44,094 nucleotides of DNA from Candidatus Saccharimonadota bacterium. Lineage in GTDB: Bacteria > Patescibacteriota > Saccharimonadia > Saccharimonadales > Saccharimonadaceae. Position numbers and translations under genes: made by a program. Positions 1 to 7,578 of this stretch are shown piece by piece. The stretch lies in contig JAFWKW010000015.1 of NCBI GenBank assembly GCA_017514125.1, positions 1 to 44,094 on the forward strand, written 5' to 3'. Position 1 is the first letter of the stretch, and every line of letters begins with the position of its first letter. The notes beneath the pieces were generated by a model. It saw nothing but the letters and a program-made list of their open reading frames with translations. It was not told where the DNA came from and made no database searches.

Positions 1-13
1 CTACAGTTTAGAC

Positions 14-42
14 TTGTGATTTTTGAAAAAATGGTATATAAT
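14..42 (+). promoter_or_regulatory. Promoter of tRNA-Asp
   Basis: A TTGTGA box (14-19) and a TATAAT box (37-42) are separated by 17 bp. The -10 lies inside a perfect 12-bp inverted repeat (35-46 with 50-61, loop ACA), which ends just before the tRNA. Confidence 0.6.
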
Positions 43-64
43 ATACACAGTATATTATATATAT

Positions 65-141
65 GGACACGTAGCTCAGTTGGTTAGAGCGCTGCCCTGT
101 CACGGCAGAGGTCGCGAGTTCGAGTCTCGTCGTGTCCGCCA
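65..141 (+). tRNA. tRNA-Asp (GTC)
   Basis: The cloverleaf is clear. The acceptor stem GGACACG pairs with CGTGTCC at 131-137, and the anticodon loop CTGTCAC in a CTGCC/GGCAG stem gives anticodon GTC. The T-loop reads GTTCGAGTC. The discriminator is G138 and CCA (139-141) is encoded in the DNA. Confidence 0.97.
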
Positions 142-184
142 TGAATAATAAAAATTACCCCTACGGGGTATTTTTTATTATTCA
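142..184 (+). terminator. Intrinsic terminator after tRNA-Asp
   Basis: An almost perfect 20-bp stem (142-161 with 165-184, one mismatch) has a TAC loop. The core is CCCC/GGGG followed by a T run. Its A/T symmetry could let it work in both directions. Confidence 0.85.
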
Positions 185-453
185 TAACTGGGCAAGATGA
201 ATCGCGAACGATAGTTCGCCCATAGTAGGAGCCGAGCAAGAATCCAAAACTTGTTTTGGATTCTTTGAGGCGACGCCCTATGGTGTGCTCGCGACAGCGA
301 GCACCGATTCGTCGTGTCCATTTTTGCGAAGCAAAAGCTACGTCTCGTCAAAAATACCTGCGACAGCGAGCACCGATTCGTCGTGTCCATTTTTGCGAAG
401 CAAAAGCTACGACCCGTCATATCTTCACCCTTGTCAATATTCAACATCTGTGC
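185..453. repeat. Hairpin-rich noncoding region with a 52-bp direct repeat
   Basis: No convincing gene is seen here. There are four perfect hairpins: 204-219 (GCGAAC stem), 240-263 (10-bp stem, GAATCCAAAA), 285-304 (8-bp stem, GTGCTCGC, loop GACA) and TTTTGC-GAA-GCAAAA near 320-335. A 52-bp block at 291-342 recurs exactly at 360-411, so the last hairpin occurs twice. CCATAG (219-224) can pair with CTATGG (278-283), enclosing the first hairpins. The repeat contains TCGTCGTGTCC, which also forms the 3' end of the neighbouring tRNA-Asp. It could be a repetitive palindromic element or a small RNA locus. Confidence 0.7.
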
Positions 454-459
454 TATAAT
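431..459 (+). promoter_or_regulatory. Promoter of rpsU
   Basis: TTGTCA (431-436), 17 bp, TATAAT (454-459), with TGTGC just before the -10. The same TTGTCA ... CTGTGCTATAAT layout precedes rpsF. The expected start of transcription is only about 3-4 nt before the rpsU ATG. Confidence 0.85.
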
Positions 460-469
460 ACCTTGTAAT

Positions 470-688
470 ATGTCAGTAAAAGTTACAAGAAAAGATCAGG
501 GTGAAGCAAACGAGAATATTATTCGTCGTTTCAATCGTAAAGTCCTTCAGGGCGGTATTATGCCTTTGAAGAAATCTCAGATGCGTTTTTCTAAACCTAT
601 CTCCAAGCGTGAGAGAAGAGTCAAAGCTATTATTAGGGAGGCTCGCAAGGCTGAAAAGGCTGAACGCATCAAGCTAGGCTTAAGATAG
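470..688 (+). CDS. rpsU: 30S ribosomal protein S21
   Basis: The 72-residue protein starts MSVKVTRKDQGEANE and is rich in Arg and Lys. It has the S21 core FNRKVLQGGI and a basic C-terminal helix (KRERRVKAIIREARKAEK). S21 sits on the 30S platform near the anti-Shine-Dalgarno region and helps initiation. The start at 470 is chosen because the S21 family begins here and a consensus promoter ends 10 nt upstream; an in-frame extension further upstream would run through promoter and repeats. There is no ribosome binding site, so the mRNA is nearly leaderless. Confidence 0.95.
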   Translation: MSVKVTRKDQGEANENIIRRFNRKVLQGGIMPLKKSQMRFSKPISKRERRVKAIIREARKAEKAERIKLGLR

Positions 689-693
689 TGTGA

Positions 694-699
694 TATAAT
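694..699 (+). promoter_or_regulatory. -10 box of adk, leaderless
   Basis: TATAAT is followed by exactly 6 nt and then the adk ATG. The usual +1 position coincides with the A of ATG. Confidence 0.7.
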
Positions 700-705
700 C
701 ATATT

Positions 706-1299
706 ATGATTATATTATTTGGTTTAGCTGGCTCCGGCAAGGGCACTCAGGCCAAAGCTCTGTCTGAGATTTTTGGGTGGCGCACTTTTTCAGTCGGTCA
801 GGTTATCAGAGATACCGGCGAGTACGCCAGTATTATTGATCAAGGTGGCCTTATTCCAGACGACGACGTCATTAGACTAATGACCAAACAAATTGAGATT
901 GCTAACGCCGAAGGATACGACGTGATTCTCGACGGTTATCCGCGTACGGAGTACCAGGCCAAGTGGTTGATGGAGCATATGAAAGACGATATCAAAGGCG
1001 CAATTATCTTGGAAGTGCCGAAAGAGGAACTGTATCAGAGATTAGAATTACGGGCACGTGAAGACGATAAGAGTAAAGACGCCATCGATCGTCGCTGGGA
1101 GATTTTTGAACAAAATATTTACCCAATTTTAAGTCAGTTAGAACAAAATAATATCAAGGTCAAAAAAGTCGATGGCGTTGGCGAAGTCGGCACAGTTACT
1201 GGCCGTCTAATCGCCGCAGTAGAAGAATTAGATCCTGCTGCTACCAAGCAAGCGGATGACGTCAACGGCGAAGAAATCGAGAAAAGCTACGGAGAATAA
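706..1299 (+). CDS. adk: Adenylate kinase
   Basis: Converts ATP + AMP to 2 ADP. The P-loop is G6-LAGSGK12 and the NMP-binding motif is DGYPRT (76-81). The protein is 197 residues with a short LID region (ELRAREDDKSKDAIDRR) and no zinc cysteines, so it is a short-type or divergent family member. The C-terminal 25 residues are acidic and poorly conserved. It lies just upstream of map, as adk and map often do next to ribosomal protein genes. No ribosome binding site is visible; the TATAAT lies 6 nt before ATG. A related nucleoside monophosphate kinase cannot be excluded. Confidence 0.9.
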   Translation: MIILFGLAGSGKGTQAKALSEIFGWRTFSVGQVIRDTGEYASIIDQGGLIPDDDVIRLMTKQIEIANAEGYDVILDGYPRTEYQAKWLMEHMKDDIKGAIILEVPKEELYQRLELRAREDDKSKDAIDRRWEIFEQNIYPILSQLEQNNIKVKKVDGVGEVGTVTGRLIAAVEELDPAATKQADDVNGEEIEKSYGE

Positions 1300-1314
1300 C
1301 CAAAGGACTACAAG

Positions 1315-2091
1315 ATGTTAAATATCGACAATACTACACCAGAAGAATTACAGCAAAAAATCACTGCTATGCGAGAAGGCGGCAAAATTTTAGGTAACCT
1401 CCTAAAGGACCTCAAAAATCACGTCAAACCAGGTATGACCGGTACCGAAATCGATGCTTGGGTTAGAAAAGAAATCACAAAACGTGGGGCCGAAGTAGCC
1501 TACGATATGTTAGATGACGATTTTCCAGGCGCCATCTGTATCTCTGTAAACGACGAACTCGTTCACGGCGCTCCCAAAAACATCCCTCTAGAAGAAGGCG
1601 ACAAAGTCAGTTTTGACCTAGATATATATTACAAAGGTTTTTTCACTGATTCTGCTTTTACTATGTTTGTCGGGGAAAAGGTCAGTCCTGCCATCAAAAA
1701 TATGATTAAGATCACCGAATCATCTATGTGGGAGGGAATTGAACAAGTCAAGCCCGGCGCCCACATAGGAGATATTGGTAATGCCGTAGAAAAAGTTTTA
1801 AGAAAAGGTCACCTTGGTGTAATCGAAAATTACATTGGTCACGGTATCGACAAAAAAATGCACGAATCCCCCGAAGTCCCAAATTATGGCAAAAAGGGCC
1901 ACGGCTACAAATTGGTAGAGGGCGATACTATCTGTATCGAACCGATGTCTTGCCTTGGCAAACCCGCCAACTATGTAGATAAAGATGACAACTGGACTGC
2001 CAAGATGAAAGACGGCTCAATCGCTTGTCATTGCGAACATACTGTACTGGTCACCAAAGATGGCTACGAAGTCTTAACATTACCGGATTAA
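1315..2091 (+). CDS. map: Methionine aminopeptidase, type I
   Basis: Removes the N-terminal Met from nascent proteins. The five metal ligands of the pita-bread fold can be placed at D101, D112 (FFTDSAF), H176 (GHGI), E209 (IEPM) and E241 (HCEHTVLV). The 258-residue length is normal for type I. There is no N-terminal zinc-finger extension. An AAAGGA ribosome binding site precedes the ATG, 15 nt after adk, so it is probably co-transcribed with adk. Confidence 0.96.
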   Translation: MLNIDNTTPEELQQKITAMREGGKILGNLLKDLKNHVKPGMTGTEIDAWVRKEITKRGAEVAYDMLDDDFPGAICISVNDELVHGAPKNIPLEEGDKVSFDLDIYYKGFFTDSAFTMFVGEKVSPAIKNMIKITESSMWEGIEQVKPGAHIGDIGNAVEKVLRKGHLGVIENYIGHGIDKKMHESPEVPNYGKKGHGYKLVEGDTICIEPMSCLGKPANYVDKDDNWTAKMKDGSIACHCEHTVLVTKDGYEVLTLPD

Positions 2092-2096
2092 TATGT

Positions 2097-2102
2097 TATA
2101 CT
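2097..2102 (+). promoter_or_regulatory. -10 box of ftsA, leaderless
   Basis: TATACT lies 6 nt before the ftsA ATG and just after the map stop codon. Confidence 0.6.
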
Positions 2103-2108
2103 GAAAAT

Positions 2109-3359
2109 ATGGAAGACAAGCCTAATTTTGTAACCGGTCTTGATGTTGGTACAGAAAATGTCCGCGCTGTCATCGGTGCTTTAAAAGATGGCAAACTCTA
2201 CGTTTATGGTTACAATGAAGGCAAAAACGCCGGTATGCGAAAAGGCGTTCCAGCTAATCTCAACGGTCCTGCCCATTCAATCGACATTATGTTAGGCGAG
2301 GCCGAGCGTATGGGTGATTACGATGTCCGTTCTGCTTATGTTTCTATCAATGGTTCTCAGATTCTCTCTACCCACACTCAGGGTATGATCGCCGTTGTTA
2401 GTAATACTGCCGACCACGAAATCAACGGGGAAGATATGGATCGTGTCGAAAACGTCGCCGTTACCAGCTGTATCTCTGCCAATCGCGACGTCCTAGATGT
2501 GGTACCTCTAGAGTACGCCATTGATGGTCAAGGTGGTATCAAAGATCCTATTGGAATGAGCGGCGCTAGATTAGAAATGCGCGCCAATGTCATTTCTGCT
2601 CTTACCCCTAACTGTGAACATCTAAGAAAAGCCACCGAGCACGCTGAAGTCACCGCCGAAAGGTTGATTCCATCCGTAGTCGCCGCCGCCAAAGCAGTCC
2701 TTACTGACAAGCAAAAAGAAAACGGCGTCGCCGTAATCGATATGGGCTCTGCCACTACTTCTGTAGCGGTCTATGAAGAAGGTGATCTACAATATGTCGG
2801 CGTCGTTCCAGCTGGTTCTAATAATATCACAAATGACCTTGCTATTTTGCTTGCTATTGACCCAGATATGGCCGAAGACATCAAAACCAGATTTGTCACC
2901 GGTGATTTTGATAGCGAAAAATCTCCTGTCATCAGAATCAGCAAAGACAAAAACCACGAACGCAACTTTGATAGAAAAGAAGTAGACGCCGTAGTAAAGG
3001 CTCGCCTCGAAGAAATTTTCGGCGAAATTCGCAAAAAACTTAAGAGCGCTAAATATGACCAACGTTTACCAGAAGGAATTATCCTGACTGGTGGTGGCGC
3101 CCGTATGCGCGACATTGAATTATTTGCTAAAAAAGCTATGGAAGCTTCCGTCAAAATTGGTATACCTCTAAATCTTGCTGGCGTATCCGAGGCCATCGAA
3201 CGCCCAGAATTTGCCGCCGCCGTTGGCCTTGCTCAGATTGCCGCGGAAGATCAAGCTTACATCACCAAAACTTCCAAATCTAATAAGAAGCCCAAAAAGT
3301 CTAAAAGCTCCGGCAAAAGCTCCGGCAATATCTTCAAAAAAATCTTCTCTAAATTTTAA
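2109..3359 (+). CDS. ftsA: Cell division protein FtsA
   Basis: Actin-like ATPase that ties FtsZ to the membrane. Residues 1-25 hold the phosphate-1 motif (TGLDVGTENVRAVIG), VAVIDMGSATTSVAVYE is phosphate-2, and ILTGGGARMRDIE is the adenosine motif. The C-terminus is a Lys/Ser linker followed by GNIFKKIFSKF, a short amphipathic helix of the kind that binds membrane. It has 416 residues from this start. An in-frame upstream ATG at 2025 lies within map and would give a non-FtsA extension, so 2109 is preferred. ftsZ follows. Confidence 0.95.
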   Translation: MEDKPNFVTGLDVGTENVRAVIGALKDGKLYVYGYNEGKNAGMRKGVPANLNGPAHSIDIMLGEAERMGDYDVRSAYVSINGSQILSTHTQGMIAVVSNTADHEINGEDMDRVENVAVTSCISANRDVLDVVPLEYAIDGQGGIKDPIGMSGARLEMRANVISALTPNCEHLRKATEHAEVTAERLIPSVVAAAKAVLTDKQKENGVAVIDMGSATTSVAVYEEGDLQYVGVVPAGSNNITNDLAILLAIDPDMAEDIKTRFVTGDFDSEKSPVIRISKDKNHERNFDRKEVDAVVKARLEEIFGEIRKKLKSAKYDQRLPEGIILTGGGARMRDIELFAKKAMEASVKIGIPLNLAGVSEAIERPEFAAAVGLAQIAAEDQAYITKTSKSNKKPKKSKSSGKSSGNIFKKIFSKF

Positions 3360-3372
3360 CCTAATTTCTCCC

Positions 3373-3401
3373 TTGAAAAATCTGTGAAAAAGTAGTATTA
3401 T
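3373..3401 (+). promoter_or_regulatory. Promoter of ftsZ
   Basis: TTGAAA (3373-3378), 17 bp, TATTAT (3396-3401). The transcript would have a leader of about 28 nt containing GCGAGGA before the ftsZ ATG. Confidence 0.65.
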
Positions 3402-3435
3402 ATCTATAAGTACATAAAAAGCGAGGATATTTATT

Positions 3436-4611
3436 ATGCCAGAAGTTAAACCTTCAGAGGTGGTGGAGAGCAAAGCAAGTATAAAAGTTGTCGGGGTAGG
3501 CGGTGCTGGTGGCTCAGCTATCGAGCGTATGAAAGAGGTAGGATTAAGCGGCGTAGAATTTGTCGCTATCAACACCGATGCGCAAGCCCTCTATCATTCT
3601 ACTGCTGATACCAAGGTCCATATTGGCAAAGGTCTTGGTGCCGGTGGTGACCCAGAGAAAGGCCGTGAAGCTGCCGAAGAGGGCAGGGAAGAAATCAGCA
3701 AAGCCTTAGATGGCGCTGATATGGTATTTATTACTATTGGTGCTGGTGGTGGTACTGGTTCTGGTGCTGGCCCTATCGTAGCCGAAGAATCTCGCAAAAA
3801 AGACATTCTGACCGTAGGTGTAGCTACTAAGCCCTTTACCTTTGAGGGTGCCAAGCGTCGTGCCAATGCTGACCTCGCCATTGACAAACTCTCACGTCAA
3901 GTAGATGCTCTTATTACTATTCCAAATGATCGTCTTCTCCAGACTATCGATCCTCGCACTCCTCTTCTTGAAACTTTCAAAATCGCCGATGATGTCCTCC
4001 GTCAAGGCGTCCAAGGCATTTCAGAATTAATCACCGAGCACTCTCTAATCAACCTAGACTTTGCCGATGTCAAAGCCATTATGAAAAACGCCGGCTCCGC
4101 CCTTATGGGTATCGGTAGAGCTTCCGGTGAGAATCGTGCCGTTATCGCTGCTCAGCAAGCCGTCGAATCACCATTGATCGAGGTCAAGATTGAAGGAGCT
4201 CGTGGCGTACTCTTCTCCGTAGCTGGTGGTTATGATATGAGTATGAGCGAAATCCAAGAAGCTGCCGAAGTTATCACCGGCGCAGTTTCTCCAGATGCCA
4301 ACATCATCTTTGGTGCGTCTGTCCGGCCAGAGCTAGAAGACGAAATCATCGTCACCGTCGTTGCTACCGGGTTCGATTCCGAATATTACAGTGGCATTAA
4401 CGAGTCTGCCTCCGAACCAGAACCAGAGCCAGAACCTACCCCAGTAAAAGAAAAGCCATCTTCCGAAGCCAAAGATTTCACCGCTCCGGTCAAGTCCAAT
4501 ATGTGGGATTCTATCAAGAGCGAACCAGAGCCAGAGCCTACTGCCTCAGACGACGAAATGGACGTTCCACCATCTCTCCGCGAACGTTTCCGCAAGAAGA
4601 AAAAGGACTAA
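3436..4611 (+). CDS. ftsZ: Cell division protein FtsZ
   Basis: Tubulin-like GTPase that forms the Z ring. The tubulin signature GGGTGSG lies at about residues 105-111, preceded by GVGGAGGSAIERM and followed by the T7 region NLDFADVKAIMKNAG. A linker rich in Glu/Pro repeats (EPEPEPEPTP) leads to DVPPSLRERFRKKKKD, which resembles the conserved C-terminal peptide that binds FtsA. Length 391 residues. It follows ftsA with its own promoter, and nrdR follows. Confidence 0.98.
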   Translation: MPEVKPSEVVESKASIKVVGVGGAGGSAIERMKEVGLSGVEFVAINTDAQALYHSTADTKVHIGKGLGAGGDPEKGREAAEEGREEISKALDGADMVFITIGAGGGTGSGAGPIVAEESRKKDILTVGVATKPFTFEGAKRRANADLAIDKLSRQVDALITIPNDRLLQTIDPRTPLLETFKIADDVLRQGVQGISELITEHSLINLDFADVKAIMKNAGSALMGIGRASGENRAVIAAQQAVESPLIEVKIEGARGVLFSVAGGYDMSMSEIQEAAEVITGAVSPDANIIFGASVRPELEDEIIVTVVATGFDSEYYSGINESASEPEPEPEPTPVKEKPSSEAKDFTAPVKSNMWDSIKSEPEPEPTASDDEMDVPPSLRERFRKKKKD

Positions 4612-4627
4612 ATAAAAGGGCGTGGGC

Positions 4628-5083
4628 ATGGAACAATTCAAAATCGGAGATAGCAAAGTTCTAGAAAGCCGCGAAACCGTTGATGGCACTATGATTCGCC
4701 GCCGCCGTGAAACTCCAGACGGTCGTCGTTTTACGACTTATGAGCGAATCGAGCTCCCAAACCTTACTGTTATGAAGAGAAGTGGCAATAAAGAAATTTA
4801 CGACCGCGACAAGCTTCTTCTTGCTGTTAAACGCAGTGTTGGTAAATTTTTCAATTCCGAGTTAGAGGTAGAAGACGTTGTTAATCGCGCCACAGATATA
4901 TTATATAGCTATAATACAGACCAGATTACTAGTAGGCAAATCGGCGAAGCTGTCCTCGATGTGCTAGCCGAAGTCAACGAAGTCGCCTATGTCCGTTTCG
5001 CCAGCGTATTTCGCGAGTTTAAGACTTTGGAAGATTTTGAGAACATCCTAAAAGAGCAAAAGGCCAAGAAAAAATGCGCGTAG
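4628..5083 (+). CDS. nrdR: NrdR-like transcriptional regulator lacking zinc ligands
   Basis: NrdR represses ribonucleotide reductase genes using an N-terminal zinc ribbon and an ATP-cone. The order is kept: a DSKVLESRE stretch, RRRRE, RRFTTYERIE, then an ATP-cone from about residue 50 (VMKRSGNKEIYDRDKL ... VNEVAYVRFASVFREF). All four cysteines are missing: the CPxC at positions 3-6 reads QFKI and the second CxxC is TPDG (29-32). The ATG at 4628 is preferred to GTG at 4622 because AAAGGG lies about 8 nt upstream. The ribbon may fold without metal, or DNA binding may have changed. Overlaps the next gene by 10 nt. Confidence 0.85.
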   Translation: MEQFKIGDSKVLESRETVDGTMIRRRRETPDGRRFTTYERIELPNLTVMKRSGNKEIYDRDKLLLAVKRSVGKFFNSELEVEDVVNRATDILYSYNTDQITSRQIGEAVLDVLAEVNEVAYVRFASVFREFKTLEDFENILKEQKAKKKCA

Positions 5084-5331
5084 TCTGTGTTTTCAAGGAG
5101 GGAAGGGACTATTCTAGGACCGTTACCGACTGGCTAGAAGATCTCCGCCGCCGCACAGGCCACGAAATAGAAATTATCGACCCAGATAAATCTCCCGATT
5201 TTTGCGAGGCTTATGAAATTATGGAATACCCTACCATTATGGCACTTGGCCCCAGCGGAGAAACTGCCGCTTCTTGGAAAGGTCTACCCCTTCCGCTTTT
5301 TGATGAAGTAACGTATTATATTAATGCGTGA
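5074..5331 (+). CDS. Small thioredoxin-fold protein
   Basis: 85 residues. The layout is a beta strand (VVCVFKEG), a helix (TVTDWLEDLRRRTG), EIEIIDPD and EYPTIMALGPSGE with the cis-proline expected of a thioredoxin fold, then SWKG. There is no CxxC active site, so classical dithiol chemistry is unlikely. It overlaps nrdR by 10 nt and is probably translationally coupled to it. The exact role is unknown. Confidence 0.6.
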   Translation: MRVVCVFKEGRDYSRTVTDWLEDLRRRTGHEIEIIDPDKSPDFCEAYEIMEYPTIMALGPSGETAASWKGLPLPLFDEVTYYINA

Positions 5332-5337
5332 TATAAT
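5332..5337 (+). promoter_or_regulatory. -10 box of the mscS-like gene, leaderless
   Basis: TATAAT is followed by 6 nt and then ATG at 5344. It overlaps the stop of the thioredoxin-fold gene. Confidence 0.65.
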
Positions 5338-5343
5338 AGACTT

Positions 5344-6036
5344 ATGGAATCTACAGACAAAAAACCTATTAGCAAACGTCTTACAGATAAAAGAAAACGC
5401 ACTTATGCCCGGATGCTTAAGAGCATTATTTGTACTGTGCTAGTCATAGTTGTAGTTTTGATTGTTTTACAGCTTCTCGGCGTCAACGTTAGTTCTATGT
5501 TGGCTGGCGTCGGCATCGTTTCAATCATTGTGGGTTTTGCTCTCCAGGATGCTCTGAAGGATATGATTAGGGGCCTTGAAATTATCTCGAGTAATTATTA
5601 CGATATTGGCGATTTGATTAAATTTGGCGATAACTTAGGCATTGTCCAAACTATTACTCTTCGGACTACTAGAATTCAAGACATCAATAGTATGAATATC
5701 GTTTCCATTGCTAATCGCAATATTGATAAGGTAGAGGTGGATACCGGTTATATTTATATTCCAGTACCGCTCCCATACGAGCTAAAAATCGAAAAAGCCG
5801 ACAATATTATGGCAGAAATTGCCAAAAAACTAGCAAAAACCGACCTTATTACCTCGTCTGGCTACCAAGGTCTTACCAAGATCGATAGTTCTTCTCTCAA
5901 CTACCAAGTAGTCGTTACTTGTAATCCTACCGACCGCCTCCAAGCTCGCCGCAACTCTCTCCATACCATCGTCGAAACCTTAGAAGAAAACAAAATCTCC
6001 ATCCCCTACGACCAGCTCGACGTTCATACCAAATAA
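5344..6036 (+). CDS. MscS-family mechanosensitive channel protein
   Basis: 230 residues. One or two N-terminal membrane helices (about 25-45 and 50-70, GVGIVSIIVGFALQDALKDM) match the pore-lining TM3 of MscS, with the Gly/Ala pattern and the family's FALQDxxKD motif. The beta domain follows (YDIGDLIKFGDNLGIVQTITLRTTRI), then an alpha/beta C-terminal part. It is shorter than E. coli MscS (286), lacking the first helices. It should release solutes on hypo-osmotic shock. The FISUMP cassette array begins 24 nt after its stop. Confidence 0.88.
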   Translation: MESTDKKPISKRLTDKRKRTYARMLKSIICTVLVIVVVLIVLQLLGVNVSSMLAGVGIVSIIVGFALQDALKDMIRGLEIISSNYYDIGDLIKFGDNLGIVQTITLRTTRIQDINSMNIVSIANRNIDKVEVDTGYIYIPVPLPYELKIEKADNIMAEIAKKLAKTDLITSSGYQGLTKIDSSSLNYQVVVTCNPTDRLQARRNSLHTIVETLEENKISIPYDQLDVHTK

Positions 6037-6060
6037 AACCTACCGGAATCCGAGCACCAT

Positions 6061-6127
6061 CATCCCTTGATACATTAGTGGATATAAAAAGACTAGACTT
6101 TAGGAGGCCTGGATACAGCGGATGTAG
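6061..6127 (-). repeat. Cassette-end inverted repeat, copy R1
   Basis: A 67-bp block identical to R3 (8133-8199) in the same orientation, and matching R2 (7131-7197) in inverted orientation with three differences. In coding orientation it holds the last codons of the FISUMP-like domain (IRCIQAS, stop TAA), then TATATCCACTAATGTATCAA and GGGATG. Confidence 0.92.
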
Positions 6128-6375
6128 TAGCCAACGTTGCGGTAGCCGTTGTAGGTGAATAGGTTATTGCTATTATAGCCTAGGTAGTACCGACTCCCGC
6201 CATCATACGCTGTAGAGCCCCACTGATACCCGTGTGTAGAGTCATTGAGTAATGTATTATTGAGATAACGCCCGCCCAAGACTGGAGAAAAACTAGAAAC
6301 GTAGACACTGCTGGATCCTCCACTTAGACTATCTATCTGTGTTTTGCTTGGCAATGTCCAGCCTTTGGGGCAGAT
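6100..6375 (-). pseudogene. FISUMP-like cassette C1 (C-terminal part only)
   Basis: Encodes ICPKGWTLPSKTQ ... SFSPVLGGRYLNN ... QWGSTAYDGGSRYYLGYN ... GYYIRCIQAS and stops in repeat R1. This is the C-terminal half of the domain (Fibrobacter succinogenes major paralogous domain, with a C-type-lectin-like look). It has no start codon, promoter or signal sequence. The 5' edge is abrupt at ATCTGCCCC (6375) and abuts cassette C2, which points the other way. C5 is cut at exactly the same place. Best explained as a silent or donor fragment rather than a gene. Confidence 0.75.
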
Positions 6376-6884
6376 GGAGACCGCGGCACCAGCGGGGGCG
6401 AGTGCTATGGGACATCTAGTGCTGGAACTGGTAGCGGCCTTGGATACACCAATGCTTGTATTCATAGTGGGTCTACTGAACATAGTGGAGGTAACACTGT
6501 TTGGTATAATTATAGCGCAGCCACTGCTGGAGAGATAACTGGTACAGATAATACCATTACAGCTACAGAAAGTGTTTGTCCGAAAGGTTGGACTTTACCT
6601 ATAAAGAAACAAACTGATAACAATATAGATGTTGCTAGTTTCTCTCCGGTTCTGGGTGGAAATTACGGCAATGGTACACTAAGTAGTGAAGCTGTATACG
6701 GGCGTTGGTGGGGTTCTACCGGGTACAGCAGTGCGGTTCGGTATCTCTTACTTTATAATGGCAGTAGCCTATCTACCGACGGCAGTTATCGTCGCACCGG
6801 CGCTTACATCCGCTGTGTTAGTGAGGAAAAGGATGTATCAGACTTAACCTATATGCAGGATATGACAGCAAAGGTAGCAGATAC
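6376..6884 (+). pseudogene. FISUMP-like cassette C2 (middle and C-terminal part)
   Basis: An open frame with no start codon. It reads DRGTSGGECYGTSSAGTG, TVWYNY, VCPKGWTLPIKKQTDNN, SFSPVLGGNYGNG, WWGSTGYSSAVRYLLLYNG, YIRCVSEEKDVSDLTYMQ. The SGGECYG-to-YIRC part is one FISUMP-like domain. LTYMQDMTAKVADTP looks like the opening of a second domain, joined directly to cassette C3 at a CCCCAAAGGC boundary, so a middle part has probably been deleted. It is head-to-head with C1. Confidence 0.75.
6811..6863 (+). repeat. 53-bp perfect inverted repeat, left arm
   Basis: These 53 bp (RCVSEEKDVSDLTYMQD coding part) recur exactly, inverted, at 7607-7659. The two arms enclose 743 bp carrying cassette C3 and the N-terminal remnant. 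Confidence 0.93.
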
Positions 6885-7158
6885 CCCCAAAGGCTGGACA
6901 TTGCCAAGCGTAGATCAAGTTCGTACTATTGGGCCAGACGCCCATAGTGTTACTTATGTCAGTAGTTTTTCACCAGTTCGGGGCGGGAATTACAACAATG
7001 GCACACTGGGTAATGAGTTTACGCACGGGGTCTGGTGGGGCTCTACGGTATATAATGTTGCGCAACGGTGTGGTCTGTATTACGATAGTAGTAGCTTATA
7101 TACCAGCCACAGCCGCCGCAGCAATGGGAGCTATGTGCGCTGTATCCAGGCCTCCTAA
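6885..7158 (+). pseudogene. FISUMP-like cassette C3 (C-terminal part)
   Basis: In frame with C2. It encodes PKGWTLPSVDQVRTIGPDA, SSFSPVRGGNYNNG, WWGSTVYNVAQRCGLYYD, YVRCIQAS and stops at 7156-7158 inside repeat R2. Its start shares 25 bp (CCCCAAAGGCTGGACATTGC...) with C1 and C5, whereas C2 and C4 encode the same peptide with different codons. So C3 is a cassette pasted into the C2 reading frame. Confidence 0.75.
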
Positions 7159-7197
7159 AGTCTAGTCTTTTTATATCCACTAATGTATCAAGGGATG
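7131..7197 (+). repeat. Cassette-end inverted repeat, copy R2
   Basis: The reverse complement of R1 and R3, with three differences near the cassette side. Similarity ends sharply after GGGATG at 7197. Confidence 0.92.
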
Positions 7198-7436
7198 GAT
7201 ACAATAAGCCTAGGCGGTTTGAAATTAAGCATAAGCTAGGGGTGGGGGGTTGATTTTCTGGTGTGGGTATGATAGTGTAGGTATCGGTTGGGAGTATTTG
7301 GATTTTTTCTAGTATAAACTCGGGCGTGGGCCTACGTAGCCTCAAAAACTGCGAGGGGGTTTATACAACTATCCTATGTTACGGTTGGGTCGTAAAACCC
7401 TCTATATTAGAAAACTAAAATAGAAAGGAAATAGTT
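7198..7436. other. Noncoding stretch upstream of the N-terminal remnant
   Basis: G- and T-rich on the plus strand; no gene is supported. GTATAAAC (about 7311-7318) is the reverse complement of GTTTATAC (about 7349-7356), enclosing the palindrome CTACGTAG. A weak TATATT at 7403-7408 could serve the short ORF at 7437. This may be the old leader of a full-length surface-protein gene. Confidence 0.4.
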
Positions 7437-7578
7437 ATGGGTAGAGAACACAAACTCCTGCTTGTGATCAGGCTCTGGACAAAAAAGATTACCGTCATTG
7501 TGAAATGGCGGTAGTCTAACACTTACTCTTAATCGGCAGCATACTAGGCTCTGCTACCATTGATATAATTATACCTCA
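7437..7578 (+). pseudogene. N-terminal membrane-anchor remnant of a surface protein
   Basis: An AAAGGAA ribosome binding site precedes ATG 7437, which reads MGREHKLLLVIRLWTKKITV and stops at 7512-7514 (25 codons). One frame over, the DNA goes on to encode HLLLIGSILGSATIDIIIPQA, a hydrophobic stretch. Together they look like the signal-anchor of a FISUMP-type protein broken by a frameshift and stop. It runs straight into the reversed end of cassette C4. It is the only piece in the array with translation-start signals. Confidence 0.55.

Noticed and set aside
291-411. CRISPR array
   Set aside because: Only two copies of a 52-bp unit, each containing palindromes, with no series of regular spacers and no cas genes.
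256-468. Small proteins encoded by the repeats at 178-468
   Set aside because: The frames arise from the duplicated hairpin unit, with no ribosome binding site or recognisable content.
314-688. Longer S21 reading from 314
   Set aside because: The extra 52 residues are encoded by repeats and promoter and have no place in the S21 family.
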